Origin: Planctomycetota bacterium
GTDB taxonomy: Bacteria; Planctomycetota; PUPC01; DSUN01
Direction of reading: 5' to 3'
Assembly (NCBI GenBank): GCA_016872875.1
Contig: VGYW01000032.1
Location: 1-32,457, forward strand
Length of the DNA stretch: 32,457 nucleotides
Each line of letters opens with the position of its first letter. Position 1 is the first letter of the stretch. This document shows, in pieces, positions 14,203 through 21,471 of this stretch. Made by a program: the position numbers and the translations under genes. The notes under the pieces are model-generated. The model saw nothing but the letters and a program-made list of their open reading frames with translations, did not search any database and was not told the origin of the DNA.

Positions 14203-16118
14203 GGCGCCTTTGTGAGCCTCTTGACGGCGGCCACGACAGAAGCGGGGTCAATGCCTTGCTCGGCGTAGAGGTCGTCGGGGGTGCCGGAGCTGGCGTAGCG
14301 GCGGACGCCGAGCATTTCGAGCTTGCAGGCGATGCCGCCGAGGGCGAGGGCCTCGGCGACGGAGGCGCCCAGGCCAGTCCAGACGTTGTGGTCTTCGCAG
14401 GTGACGATGACGCCGGTCTTGGCGGCCTCGCGGATGGCCGCCATATCAGGGTCCTTCGGGCAGCTCATGCCGAGAAGGCCGACGCCGAGGCCCTCCTTGC
14501 GGAGCGACTCGACGGCGCCGAGGCAGTAAGGAACCATCGTGCCCATAGCGATGACCGTGGCCTGGGCGCCGCGGCGAATCCAGTCGGCCTTCCCATACTC
14601 GAAGGCGTAGCCGTCCGCGAAGAAGGGCTGGCCGGCCTCTGTGGTTACGATCGGGAGCTTCGAGCGGCCGACGGCCACGGCGAAGTTGCCAGGCTCGCGT
14701 GACAGGTAGCGCACCGCACGGTCGGTCTGGTTGCCGTCGGCGGGCACGATGAGCTTGAAGCCGTAGAGGTTCCGCATCACCCCCACGTAGTCGAGGCACT
14801 GGTGCGTTTTGCCGTCCTCGCCAACGTCGAGCCCGCAGTGGGTGCAGACGAGCTTGAGGTTGGTCTCGTTGATGTCGTTGAGGCGATGCTGGTTGTAGGT
14901 TTCGTCGAAGCCGAAGACCCCGAAGTCGGAGAAGTAGGTGAGGACGCCACTGACCGAGAGCGCGCCGGAGATGGTCGCGGCGTTGTGCTCCTGGACGCCG
15001 ACCTGGAGGAAGTTGTTGGGCAGGGCCTTCTGGAAGTCGCCCGTGCGGACGGAAGGGACCAGGTCGCAGTCCACGCAGGCCATGGGCACCTTCTGGCCGT
15101 TTAGCTTGGCGAGGTCCGCGAGCGCAGCGCCCCAGGCCGAGCGGTTGTCTATGGGCGCGGTGTAGGTGCGGGGCGTGCCGAGGTCAATGGCCGCGGGCTG
15201 GTGCGAGAGGTCAATGGGCGAGCGCATGCCTGGCCCTGCCTTGCGGAGCTCGGCGTAGCGCGGCAGGTCGTTCTCGATGCCGAGCACCTTGAGGGCCTCC
15301 TCGAAGAGGTCCTTGGGCAGTGCGGCGCCGTGCCACTTCTCCTTGTCCTCGATGGCGGGCACGCCCTTGCCCATGATGGTGCGGCAGAGGATGGCCACGG
15401 GGTTGGCCTGGTCGTGGACCGCCTCGCGGACGGCCTGGTAGATGGCCTGATAGTCGTGGCCGTCCACCTCCAGCACCCGCCAGCCGTCGGCGAGGATCAG
15501 GTCCTTGTAATTCACGGGCATGATGTCGGTCGCCCTGCCGCTGATCTGGAGGTAGTTGAGGTCGAGGAGGACGGTGACGTTTGCGAGGTTGTACTTTCGG
15601 ATGAAGCGGCGTGCCTCGGCGACCTGGCCCTTCGCCTGCTCGCCGTCGCTCATCATGGCGAAGACGTGGTAGGAGCGCCCGGTCAGGCGGGCGGCCATAG
15701 CCATGCCCGCGGCGGCGGAGAGCCCCTGGCCCAGGTTGCCCGTGGACCACTGGACGCCTGGGACGGAGCGCTCGACGTGTCCCTCGAAGATGCTCCCGCT
15801 CTGGCGGAAGTGGGCGACCGCTTCGTCAATCGGGAAGAAGCCGAGCCGCCCCAGCACCGAGTAGACACCTGGCGACGTGTGGCCGTGGCTCACCACGATC
15901 CTGTCACGGTCCGGGTCCTGCGGGTTCCGCGGGTCCACGTTCGCCAGCGACCAGACGACCAGATAGAAGTCGAGCGACGACATGGAGCCCCCCGGGTGTC
16001 CGCAGGTGGCGAGCTCGGTCATCTTCAGGATGTCGCCGCGGCACACCCGGCCCAACTCCGCAAGGCGGGCGATTTGCTCGGGGGTCAACGCAGGAGCCGA
16101 AAAACCTGTCCCGGCCAT
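14199..16118 (-). CDS. Transketolase, single-chain (639 aa)
   Basis: This thiamine-diphosphate enzyme of the pentose phosphate pathway transfers two-carbon ketol units between sugar phosphates. N-terminal TPP-binding features are GHPGGS (H41), VVSHGHTSPGVY (H78, H80), STGNLGQGLSAAAGMA, SDGE (D158-E160) and LDLNYLQISG (N188). The pyrimidine and C-terminal domains follow with VGVQEHNAATISG, YFSDFGVFGFDE and HCGLDVGEDGKTHQ. I chose ATG 16118 because GGAGGA lies four bases upstream. An in-frame start at 16223 would add 35 residues with no family resemblance. The chain carries both halves, unlike split archaeal-type enzymes. The gene is first in a two-gene unit with the antitoxin-like protein. It could supply pentose metabolism for sugars brought in by the neighbouring importer, which is inference. 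Confidence 0.92.
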   Translation of the reverse strand: MAGTGFSAPALTPEQIARLAELGRVCRGDILKMTELATCGHPGGSMSSLDFYLVVWSLANVDPRNPQDPDRDRIVVSHGHTSPGVYSVLGRLGFFPIDEAVAHFRQSGSIFEGHVERSVPGVQWSTGNLGQGLSAAAGMAMAARLTGRSYHVFAMMSDGEQAKGQVAEARRFIRKYNLANVTVLLDLNYLQISGRATDIMPVNYKDLILADGWRVLEVDGHDYQAIYQAVREAVHDQANPVAILCRTIMGKGVPAIEDKEKWHGAALPKDLFEEALKVLGIENDLPRYAELRKAGPGMRSPIDLSHQPAAIDLGTPRTYTAPIDNRSAWGAALADLAKLNGQKVPMACVDCDLVPSVRTGDFQKALPNNFLQVGVQEHNAATISGALSVSGVLTYFSDFGVFGFDETYNQHRLNDINETNLKLVCTHCGLDVGEDGKTHQCLDYVGVMRNLYGFKLIVPADGNQTDRAVRYLSREPGNFAVAVGRSKLPIVTTEAGQPFFADGYAFEYGKADWIRRGAQATVIAMGTMVPYCLGAVESLRKEGLGVGLLGMSCPKDPDMAAIREAAKTGVIVTCEDHNVWTGLGASVAEALALGGIACKLEMLGVRRYASSGTPDDLYAEQGIDPASVVAAVKRLTKAP

Positions 16119-16182
16119 GAAGTCCTCCGTGGAAGTGGTGAGCGGGTTCGTAGTGCGGGCTTCAGCCCGTGACTTTGCCGCC

Positions 16183-16210
16183 ATTATAGGGATTTGCTGC
16201 ACGGCTTCAA
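16183..16210 (-). promoter_or_regulatory. Promoter for the transketolase gene
   Basis: On the minus strand, TTGAAG (16210-16205) and a perfect TATAAT (16188-16183) are 16 bp apart, about 65 bp before the chosen start. A small palindrome (cgggcttcagcccg, 16156-16169) lies in the leader. Confidence 0.6.
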
Positions 16211-16217
16211 GGCGCGC

Positions 16218-16245
16218 TTGCATCTCCGCCGCACGGTGGTATACT
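16218..16245 (+). promoter_or_regulatory. Promoter for the first Uma2 gene
   Basis: TTGCAT (16218-16223) and TATACT (16240-16245) are separated by 16 bp. The element is back to back with the transketolase promoter. The Uma2 start follows 22 bp later behind AAGGAGG (16254-16260). Confidence 0.6.
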
Positions 16246-16267
16246 CATGCTGCAAGGAGGCCAGGCC

Positions 16268-16822
16268 ATGAGCATCAGCACGCTCTCTACGGCGGAAGAC
16301 CTGTTAGCTATGCCCGATGACGGCTTCCGCTACGAACTCATCCAAGGAGAAATCAGGAAGATGAGCCCCGCTGGCATCAGGCACGGCCGCGTGGCTGGCC
16401 GGCTCGCCCGCCTCCTCGGCCAGCACGTGTTCCTGAACAACCTCGGCGAGACCCTCATCGCGGAGCCGTCGTTCCGCCTCTCCCGCGACCCCGACACCGT
16501 GCGGGTGCCCGACATCGCCTTCATCCGGGCCGAGCGGCTCCGGGGCTGGGACGACCGCGAGGCCTGCTGGCCCGGCGCCCCCGACCTCGCCGTCGAAGTC
16601 GTCTCCCCCAGCGATACACGGGACGAGGTGGACGAGAAGGTGATGGCCTGGCTCGACGCCGGAGCCCCGATGGTCTGGGTCGTCAACCCCGCCCGGCGGA
16701 CCGTCGCCGTCCACCGCGGTTCCACCAACGTCACCACCCTCAGCGAGAACGACGACCTTGACGGCCAGGACGTCGTCCCCGGCTTCCGCTGTCCCGTGAG
16801 CGAGATCTTCGAAACCCTCTGA
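16268..16822 (+). CDS. Uma2 family endonuclease-like protein (184 aa)
   Basis: The protein has the typical Uma2/DUF820 restriction-endonuclease-like core (PD-(D/E)xK superfamily). It shows GFRYELIQGEIRKMSPAG, VRVPDIAFI with the acidic residue after PD, then DLAVEVVSPSDT and DEKVMAWLDAG carrying the E and K of the site, followed by VWVVNPARRTVAVH. I chose ATG 16268 because AAGGAGG lies seven bases upstream; ATG 16247 is possible. Uma2 proteins are abundant in cyanobacteria and planctomycetes and their cellular role is unclear. It is clearly similar to the minus-strand protein at 18905-19462 on the other side of the SEFIR gene. The start region is not repeat-derived. Confidence 0.9.
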   Translation: MSISTLSTAEDLLAMPDDGFRYELIQGEIRKMSPAGIRHGRVAGRLARLLGQHVFLNNLGETLIAEPSFRLSRDPDTVRVPDIAFIRAERLRGWDDREACWPGAPDLAVEVVSPSDTRDEVDEKVMAWLDAGAPMVWVVNPARRTVAVHRGSTNVTTLSENDDLDGQDVVPGFRCPVSEIFETL

Positions 16823-17226
16823 GGTCGAGGTGTCATGCACCCGGCCCCTTGTGCCCATCGCCCGGTGCTTCTGCCGCCCCAATCTCGGGCGGGTGGAAGC
16901 GAATAAGTGAAAAGAGAAGATCTGACACCCCTGCAAGGGAATTGAGCCATAGAGCCAGGCGGGGCGCAACCGCGGATTGCGCGGATGGGCGCGGATAGAA
17001 CGGCCAGAGACCCAACCCGTGCGACAGCCTTTGGAGTGCGGCGACGCAGTCGCCGCTTTGGATTGTTGCCTTGTCCCTCTCCCTGCCCCGCGAGGAGGGG
17101 GAATGACAGGGGAATGGGGGACAGGGGAATGAAGCCAGAAAGCCAGACGTGGCCGCGATTGCTGATCACGCGGATGGCCGCGGATGGAGCGGCCAATGAC
17201 CGAGCAAGGCGCCCCTCGAACTATCG
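16823..17226. repeat. Gene-free region of mixed dispersed repeats
   Basis: No credible gene lies in this stretch. It contains aaccgcggattgcgcggatg (16969-16988) with a diverged copy near 17160-17180, a palindrome gcggcgacgcagtcgccgc (17040-17058), a fragment tccctctccctgccccgcga related to the ctctccct repeats, and two copies of a gacaggggaatg unit (17103-17130). The sequence looks like accumulated insertions upstream of the SEFIR gene. Confidence 0.5.
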
Positions 17227-17255
17227 TTGACATGGACGGAACTGCTAGGTAGGAT
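17227..17255 (+). promoter_or_regulatory. Promoter for the SEFIR gene
   Basis: A perfect TTGACA (17227-17232) and TAGGAT (17250-17255) are 17 bp apart. The start codon is about 98 bp further on, leaving a fairly long leader with a small inverted sequence (ggggcctttgaggcccc, 17288-17304). Confidence 0.55.
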
Positions 17256-17352
17256 AGCCTACGGACGTTTGGTGTGACGGTCGCGCCGGGGCCTTTGAGG
17301 CCCCGTTTGGTCACTCGCCGGTGAGTACCGCGAACGCACGTGGAGGCCGGAC

Positions 17353-18807
17353 ATGCCCGAGGAGCATCCCAAGCTCTTCATCTCCTACAGTTGGAGCACC
17401 CAGGAACATGAAGAGTGGGTTCTCCGACTCGCTTCTGGGCTTCGCGAGAGCGGAGTTGATGTGGTCCTCGACAAGTGGGATCTCAGGGAGGGCCAGGACA
17501 AATACAAGTTCATGGAGAGGATGGTCAACGACCCTGAAGTGAGGAAGGTGGCGATAGTCTCTGACGCGAGTTACGTCGAGAAGGCCAATTTGCGCGAGGG
17601 GGGCGTTGGGACCGAGACCGAGATCATCTCACCTGAGGTCTACGCCAAGGCGGAGCAGACAAAGTTCGTCGTCATCGTCCGCGAGCGTGACCAAGCGGGG
17701 AAGCCGCTTGTGCCGACATTCTGCTCCAGCAGGATTTTCATTGACCTCAGCGACGACGACCGGTACGGGGAGGGTTTTGAGCAACTCCTTCGCTGGGTGT
17801 ACGACAAGCCTCTACACGTCAAGCCTGAACTCGGCGTTAGGCCTGCGTTCCTTTCTGACGAGGAGCGCGTCTCCCTCAGCACAACTCCTGCTTTCACAAG
17901 GGCGGTCGACGCGATCAGGAACAGTAGGCCCCACAAGAAAGGCGCCTTGAGTGAGTTCTTTGGGACCTTCGTCACGAACCTCGAGAGATTCAGGATAGCA
18001 GGCCGCGAAGGCGAATTCGACGATCATGTCGTCGACAGCATTGACCGTTTCCTTCCGTTTCGCAACCAGGCCATAGAGGTCTTCGCGGCAGTCGCGCAGT
18101 ACGCCGACACAGAAGAGACGCGCGAGCAAGTTCATCGTTTCTTTGAGGGCCTTGTCCCGTATCTGGACAGACCCAAGAACGTGACCAGTTGGTCGGACTG
18201 GGATTTCGACAACTTCAGGTTCGTCGTTCATGAGATGTTCTTATACGCAGTCGCAGTGTTCCTCAAGAGAGATTGCTTCCTGGCAGCGAGCCATCTGATG
18301 CAGCAGCGTTACTACGTGGAGGAACGGGCATCAAGCACGGGTGGGCCTATGCGGTCGTTCGTCGTGTTCAGGGAGCATATGCAGTCTCTCGAAAGGAGGA
18401 ATCATAGGCTTGGCCTCCGTCGCCTTTGTGTACGCGCCGATATGCTGAAGCAGAGGGCCGCGTCATCAGGGCTCGAGTTCCGCAGCCTGATGCTGGCTGA
18501 CTTCACGCTCTTCCTGCGCGAGTGCTTTGAGGTACTGAACACCGGCGGACAGCAGCGCTGGTGGCCATATACATTGCTCTATGCGGAGAGTGAACTCCAG
18601 GATGTCCCATTTGAGGTGTTCGCCAGGGCCGAGTCCACGGCATACTTCGATAGGATCAAGTGCATCTTGGGAATCCAGCAGAAGTCAGAGCTTGGCGCGC
18701 TCGCGCAGGCATTCCATGAGCGGAAGCTGCACATCCCGTCCTGGGAGTTCACCGGCTTTAACCCTCTTGTCTTGATGGGCTACAGCAGGCTAGCCACTAG
18801 GCCCTGA
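17353..18807 (+). CDS. SEFIR/TIR-family domain protein, candidate defence effector (484 aa)
   Basis: The N-terminal 150 residues match the SEFIR branch of TIR-like domains: KLFISYSWSTQEHEEWVLRL (7-26), SGVDVVLDKWDLREGQDKYK (33-52) and FVVIVRERD further on. Bacterial TIR and SEFIR proteins typically act in antiphage immunity by consuming NAD or producing signal nucleotides. The remaining 330 residues are mostly helical and unrecognised; they may sense infection or oligomerise. No signal peptide or membrane segment was seen, so it is cytosolic. GGAGG precedes ATG 17353. Codon use is visibly less GC-rich at third positions than in the neighbouring genes, suggesting later acquisition. It is flanked by two Uma2 genes and appears to be transcribed alone. 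Confidence 0.8.
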   Translation: MPEEHPKLFISYSWSTQEHEEWVLRLASGLRESGVDVVLDKWDLREGQDKYKFMERMVNDPEVRKVAIVSDASYVEKANLREGGVGTETEIISPEVYAKAEQTKFVVIVRERDQAGKPLVPTFCSSRIFIDLSDDDRYGEGFEQLLRWVYDKPLHVKPELGVRPAFLSDEERVSLSTTPAFTRAVDAIRNSRPHKKGALSEFFGTFVTNLERFRIAGREGEFDDHVVDSIDRFLPFRNQAIEVFAAVAQYADTEETREQVHRFFEGLVPYLDRPKNVTSWSDWDFDNFRFVVHEMFLYAVAVFLKRDCFLAASHLMQQRYYVEERASSTGGPMRSFVVFREHMQSLERRNHRLGLRRLCVRADMLKQRAASSGLEFRSLMLADFTLFLRECFEVLNTGGQQRWWPYTLLYAESELQDVPFEVFARAESTAYFDRIKCILGIQQKSELGALAQAFHERKLHIPSWEFTGFNPLVLMGYSRLATRP

Positions 18808-18814
18808 GGCCTAC

Positions 18815-18858
18815 GAGAGGGCCGAGGGGCTGTCTAGTGGTCTCCCCTAGTCCCTCTC
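18815..18858 (+). terminator. Possible terminator hairpin after the SEFIR gene
   Basis: Stem gagaggg (18815-18821) pairs with ccctctc (18852-18858), and agggg/cccct pair inside it. No T-tract follows, so this is a weak call. Confidence 0.3.
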
Positions 18859-18904
18859 GCGGCGGCGCGGCGTGGTGTTCCGGGGACACCATACGTATCC
18901 CCGG

Positions 18905-19462
18905 CTAACGCGTGGGCTCGAAGAGGTCGCTGACGCGGCAGCGGAAGCCGGGGACGACGTCGTGGCCGTCAAGCTCGTCGCGCTCTGTGAGGGTCTCGAT
19001 GTCGGCCGCGGAGCGGTAGACTGTGACGGTGCGGCGGGCGGGGTGGACGACCCAGACCATCCTGGCGCCGGCGTCGAGCCAGGCGCTGACCTTGTCGGCG
19101 ACCTCGCTACGGGTGTCGCTGGGAGAGACGACTTCGACAGCAAGGTCTGGCGCTCCCTCGAAGAAGCCCTCCTTGTTCTCGACGGCGCGGTAGCGCTCGG
19201 CGCTGATGAAGGCGACATCGGGCGCAAGCACGGTGTCGGGATCGCTGGCGAGGCGGAACCCCGTGTCCGAGCTTGGGACCACCCCAAGCTTGTTCTCCAG
19301 GACGTAGTAGCACAGGCGGCCATGAAGGCTGCCGCCCACGATGCCGTGCTCCAGTCCTGCTGGGCCGGTCTTCGTCAGCTCTCCTGAGACGAGTTCGTAG
19401 CGGAAGCCGTCCTTGGGCATCTGGAGCAACTGGTCGGCAGTGACGAGTGTAGTGACGCTCAT
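18905..19462 (-). CDS. Uma2 family endonuclease-like protein, second copy (185 aa)
   Basis: This has the same architecture as the protein at 16268: GFRYELVSGELTKTGPAG, VLAPDVAFISAERY, DLAVEVVSPSDTRSEVADK and VWVVHPARRTVTVYR, ending VVPGFRCRVSDLFEPTR. The PD, E and K positions of the restriction-endonuclease-like site are kept. AAGGAGA lies upstream of ATG 19462. The two Uma2 proteins are paralogous but clearly diverged, so this is not a recent duplication. They lie in opposite orientation on the two sides of the SEFIR gene. The role is unknown. Involvement with the SEFIR gene is possible but equally explained by the general abundance of Uma2 genes. Confidence 0.9.
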   Translation of the reverse strand: MSVTTLVTADQLLQMPKDGFRYELVSGELTKTGPAGLEHGIVGGSLHGRLCYYVLENKLGVVPSSDTGFRLASDPDTVLAPDVAFISAERYRAVENKEGFFEGAPDLAVEVVSPSDTRSEVADKVSAWLDAGARMVWVVHPARRTVTVYRSAADIETLTERDELDGHDVVPGFRCRVSDLFEPTR

Positions 19463-19489
19463 GGGGGGGTCTCCTTCTGCACATCTATC

Positions 19490-19517
19490 AGTCTAGCGCT
19501 CGGGGTCGGCTTGTCAA
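19490..19517 (-). promoter_or_regulatory. Promoter for the second Uma2 gene
   Basis: On the minus strand, TTGACA (19517-19512), a 16-bp spacer and TAGACT (19495-19490) lie about 28 bp before the ATG. Confidence 0.6.
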
Positions 19518-19632
19518 GCGCGAGTTCGCGGGGGACAGAGGAGAGGCAGGGGAATGGGGGAAGGGAATGAAGAGCGCAATGAGCGGGGAATCTGCACAAG
19601 CCCGGCGGGGGAGATGGTTCTGTGTGGGTACT

Positions 19633-21276
19633 CTATTCCCCTGCCCCTATTCCCTTGCCTGGCTCTTCTCTGCCGCGCGGACGGGGAGGGACAAGTATGC
19701 GGTAGATGCGGACGGCGAGCGGGGCGAAGGTGTCGGTGAAGGAGCCGGCGTCGGACTTGAGGGTGCGGTTCTCGTCAACGACCGTCACCTCGCTTCCCGC
19801 GGCCAGGCCCTCGATTTTGATGGTGGCCTTGGCTTCTCGGAGGCGCTCGTCGTAGTTCACGGCGAAGAGGTAGAGGCCGTCGGGGCCTTCCTTGGCGAGG
19901 AGGTCGAGCTTCACGTCGGCGTCGGAGGCGATGCTGGCGGCGCGCTTCGATGGCGCGCCGAGGATGGCAGGGGTGAGGCGGGTGATCTGTTCGTTGATCT
20001 CGCGGAGCGCCTTGCGGTTCGCCTCGGGCACGCCGAACTGGTGGTACGAGGGCTTCCAGATGTGGGTGAAGTATCCGATGGCCGTGGCGCCGCGGGTGAT
20101 GCTCATCCAGACCTCGGCGCGGATGTGGGCCGGCGTGACCTCTTTCTGCCTCGCCAGGTCGCCGGTCCACTGGCCGCCCTTGCTGGTCTCGATCCAGGCG
20201 TAGACGGGCTTGTCGCCGGCCATCTTCACCAGCAGGTCGGTCGCCTCCTGGACGAGGTGTATCCACTCGGGCTTGTTCCAGCCGTAGATGGGATAGATGT
20301 CGTAGCCGATGACATCCGTCGCTGGCACGTAATCTGGATAGGCCCGCCGCAACTCCTCGGGGATGCGCTTGAAGAAGGGATGGAAGTTGCCGGTGAGGGT
20401 CATGAAGATGGGGCGGGTCGGGTCGGCGGCCTTCATTGCTTTGTACTTCGCAAGTGTCTCGGCGGGCGTCGCGCGGGGCACGGTGCGGGGAGGGGAGAGG
20501 AGCGCGTTCTTCCCCTCTTTGTCGAAGCCCTCGATCTCGCCGAGCGAGCCCCACACGTTGTCGCCGGGATGCGCGGACACGACCTTCATCGTCAGTTCCT
20601 TGAACGTGGCAGGCTTGGGGAGAGGGAACTTCTGCTCGCCCTTCTTGTTCTCGACGGTGGCCTTGAGGATTTCGGTTCCGTCGCCCTCGAAGATAGCTTC
20701 CTTCATCACGGCCAGGCCCTTGGAGATTGTGGGCCAGAGGGCCAGGCTCTCGACGGTGACGGGCGCCTTCAGCTTGATCGTGATGGCCGCCCCCTCCATC
20801 GGGTCGAGCACGGACCAACTCGTCCTGTCGCCGTCGAGGATCTTCCACAGGGGCGTGCGGTTGTTGATCCTCAGTTGCTTCGCTGGCACGATTTCGGCGT
20901 CGCTCACCTGTCGTGTCAGGTCGGGCTCGTCGTCGTGGATGTAGCCGAGCAGGGCGGGGTGGCCCTTGAGCTTGGGCTCGAACGGCATCACGCCATAGAG
21001 CCCCGCCTTCTCGACCATCGGCAGGTACTCCGTCACGTCCTGCGTGCCGCTTGACTTCGGCCAGTAGCCGGCGGTGGCGTTCATCGCGCACCCGCTGACC
21101 AGCGGGAAGTTCTTAGCGTCCTGAAGCCAGGCCATGAGCGGGAAGAATGGTCTGCCGTTGACGTGGAAGACTCGCCCCTTGAGTTCCACCTTCTCGATGG
21201 GCGGCAGCGGTCCGCCAGCCGCTGCGGTGCCGCAGAGCGCGGCGAGCAACGCAGAGCCAATGGTGGGCCTCATCAT
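19633..21276 (-). CDS. Secreted glycoside-hydrolase-like protein with an internal discoidin-like domain (547 aa)
   Basis: A short signal peptide (MMRPTIGSALLAALCGTAAA) is followed by VFHVNGRPFFPLMAWL, a start typical of (beta/alpha)8 glycoside-hydrolase-like proteins. YIHDDEPDL and YAWIETSKGGQW offer candidate catalytic acid and nucleophile glutamates. Between the barrel halves lies a beta-rich segment (AITIKLKAPVTVESLALWP and FKELTMKVVSAHPGDNVWGS) resembling an F5/8-type carbohydrate-binding domain. The C-terminus has a small beta domain (YLFAVNYDERLREAKATIKI). The final 18 residues are basic and glycine-rich and probably repeat-derived. I chose ATG 21276, with GGAGG ten bases upstream; the longer frame from 21363 starts inside a repeat. 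The substrate is unknown. Confidence 0.75.
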   Translation of the reverse strand: MMRPTIGSALLAALCGTAAAGGPLPPIEKVELKGRVFHVNGRPFFPLMAWLQDAKNFPLVSGCAMNATAGYWPKSSGTQDVTEYLPMVEKAGLYGVMPFEPKLKGHPALLGYIHDDEPDLTRQVSDAEIVPAKQLRINNRTPLWKILDGDRTSWSVLDPMEGAAITIKLKAPVTVESLALWPTISKGLAVMKEAIFEGDGTEILKATVENKKGEQKFPLPKPATFKELTMKVVSAHPGDNVWGSLGEIEGFDKEGKNALLSPPRTVPRATPAETLAKYKAMKAADPTRPIFMTLTGNFHPFFKRIPEELRRAYPDYVPATDVIGYDIYPIYGWNKPEWIHLVQEATDLLVKMAGDKPVYAWIETSKGGQWTGDLARQKEVTPAHIRAEVWMSITRGATAIGYFTHIWKPSYHQFGVPEANRKALREINEQITRLTPAILGAPSKRAASIASDADVKLDLLAKEGPDGLYLFAVNYDERLREAKATIKIEGLAAGSEVTVVDENRTLKSDAGSFTDTFAPLAVRIYRILVPPRPRGREEPGKGIGAGE

Positions 21277-21304
21277 GGGGTCAGCGCCTCCTGAATGGGG
21301 GATG

Positions 21305-21385
21305 TATGGATGGTTGGATGAATGGATGGGTGATAGACGGTCACTCGGTTGACACCCATCCAATCATCCAGTCATCCAAGCATCC
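21305..21385. repeat. Inverted GGAT-rich repeat in the divergent intergenic region
   Basis: The left part (21305-21332) is built from tggatgg/tggatga units. The right part (21353-21385) carries the reverse complements (cacccatccaatcatccagt and following). It lies between the minus-strand hydrolase and its probable promoter, hence in its 5' leader. Confidence 0.75.
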
Positions 21386-21404
21386 TCTGTGCCGTGGTTG
21401 ACAA

Positions 21405-21432
21405 TTGCTGCCCAAAGTGACAGCATTATAGC
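21405..21432 (+). promoter_or_regulatory. Possible promoter for the three-gene glycan operon
   Basis: TTGCTG (21405-21410) and TATAGC (21427-21432) are 16 bp apart. The -10 box overlaps the minus-strand TATAAT, so the two promoters may compete. Confidence 0.35.
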
Positions 21433-21453
21433 CTTGTCGGGGAGGAATGGAAA
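21425..21453 (-). promoter_or_regulatory. Promoter for the minus-strand hydrolase gene
   Basis: On the minus strand, TTTCCA (21453-21448), a 17-bp spacer and a perfect TATAAT (21430-21425) lie about 150 bp before the start at 21276. Confidence 0.5.
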
Positions 21454-21471
21454 GCAAGGAGGAGTGCCAAC

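Noticed and set aside
16823..17352. Considered a small gene or regulatory RNA in the gap before the SEFIR gene
   Set aside because: Only repeat fragments and a promoter-like element were visible; no supported start, frame or conserved RNA structure.
19567..21054. 495-residue plus-strand frame opposite the minus-strand hydrolase
   Set aside because: No domain motif; the minus-strand reading has a signal peptide, ribosome-binding site and hydrolase-like motifs.
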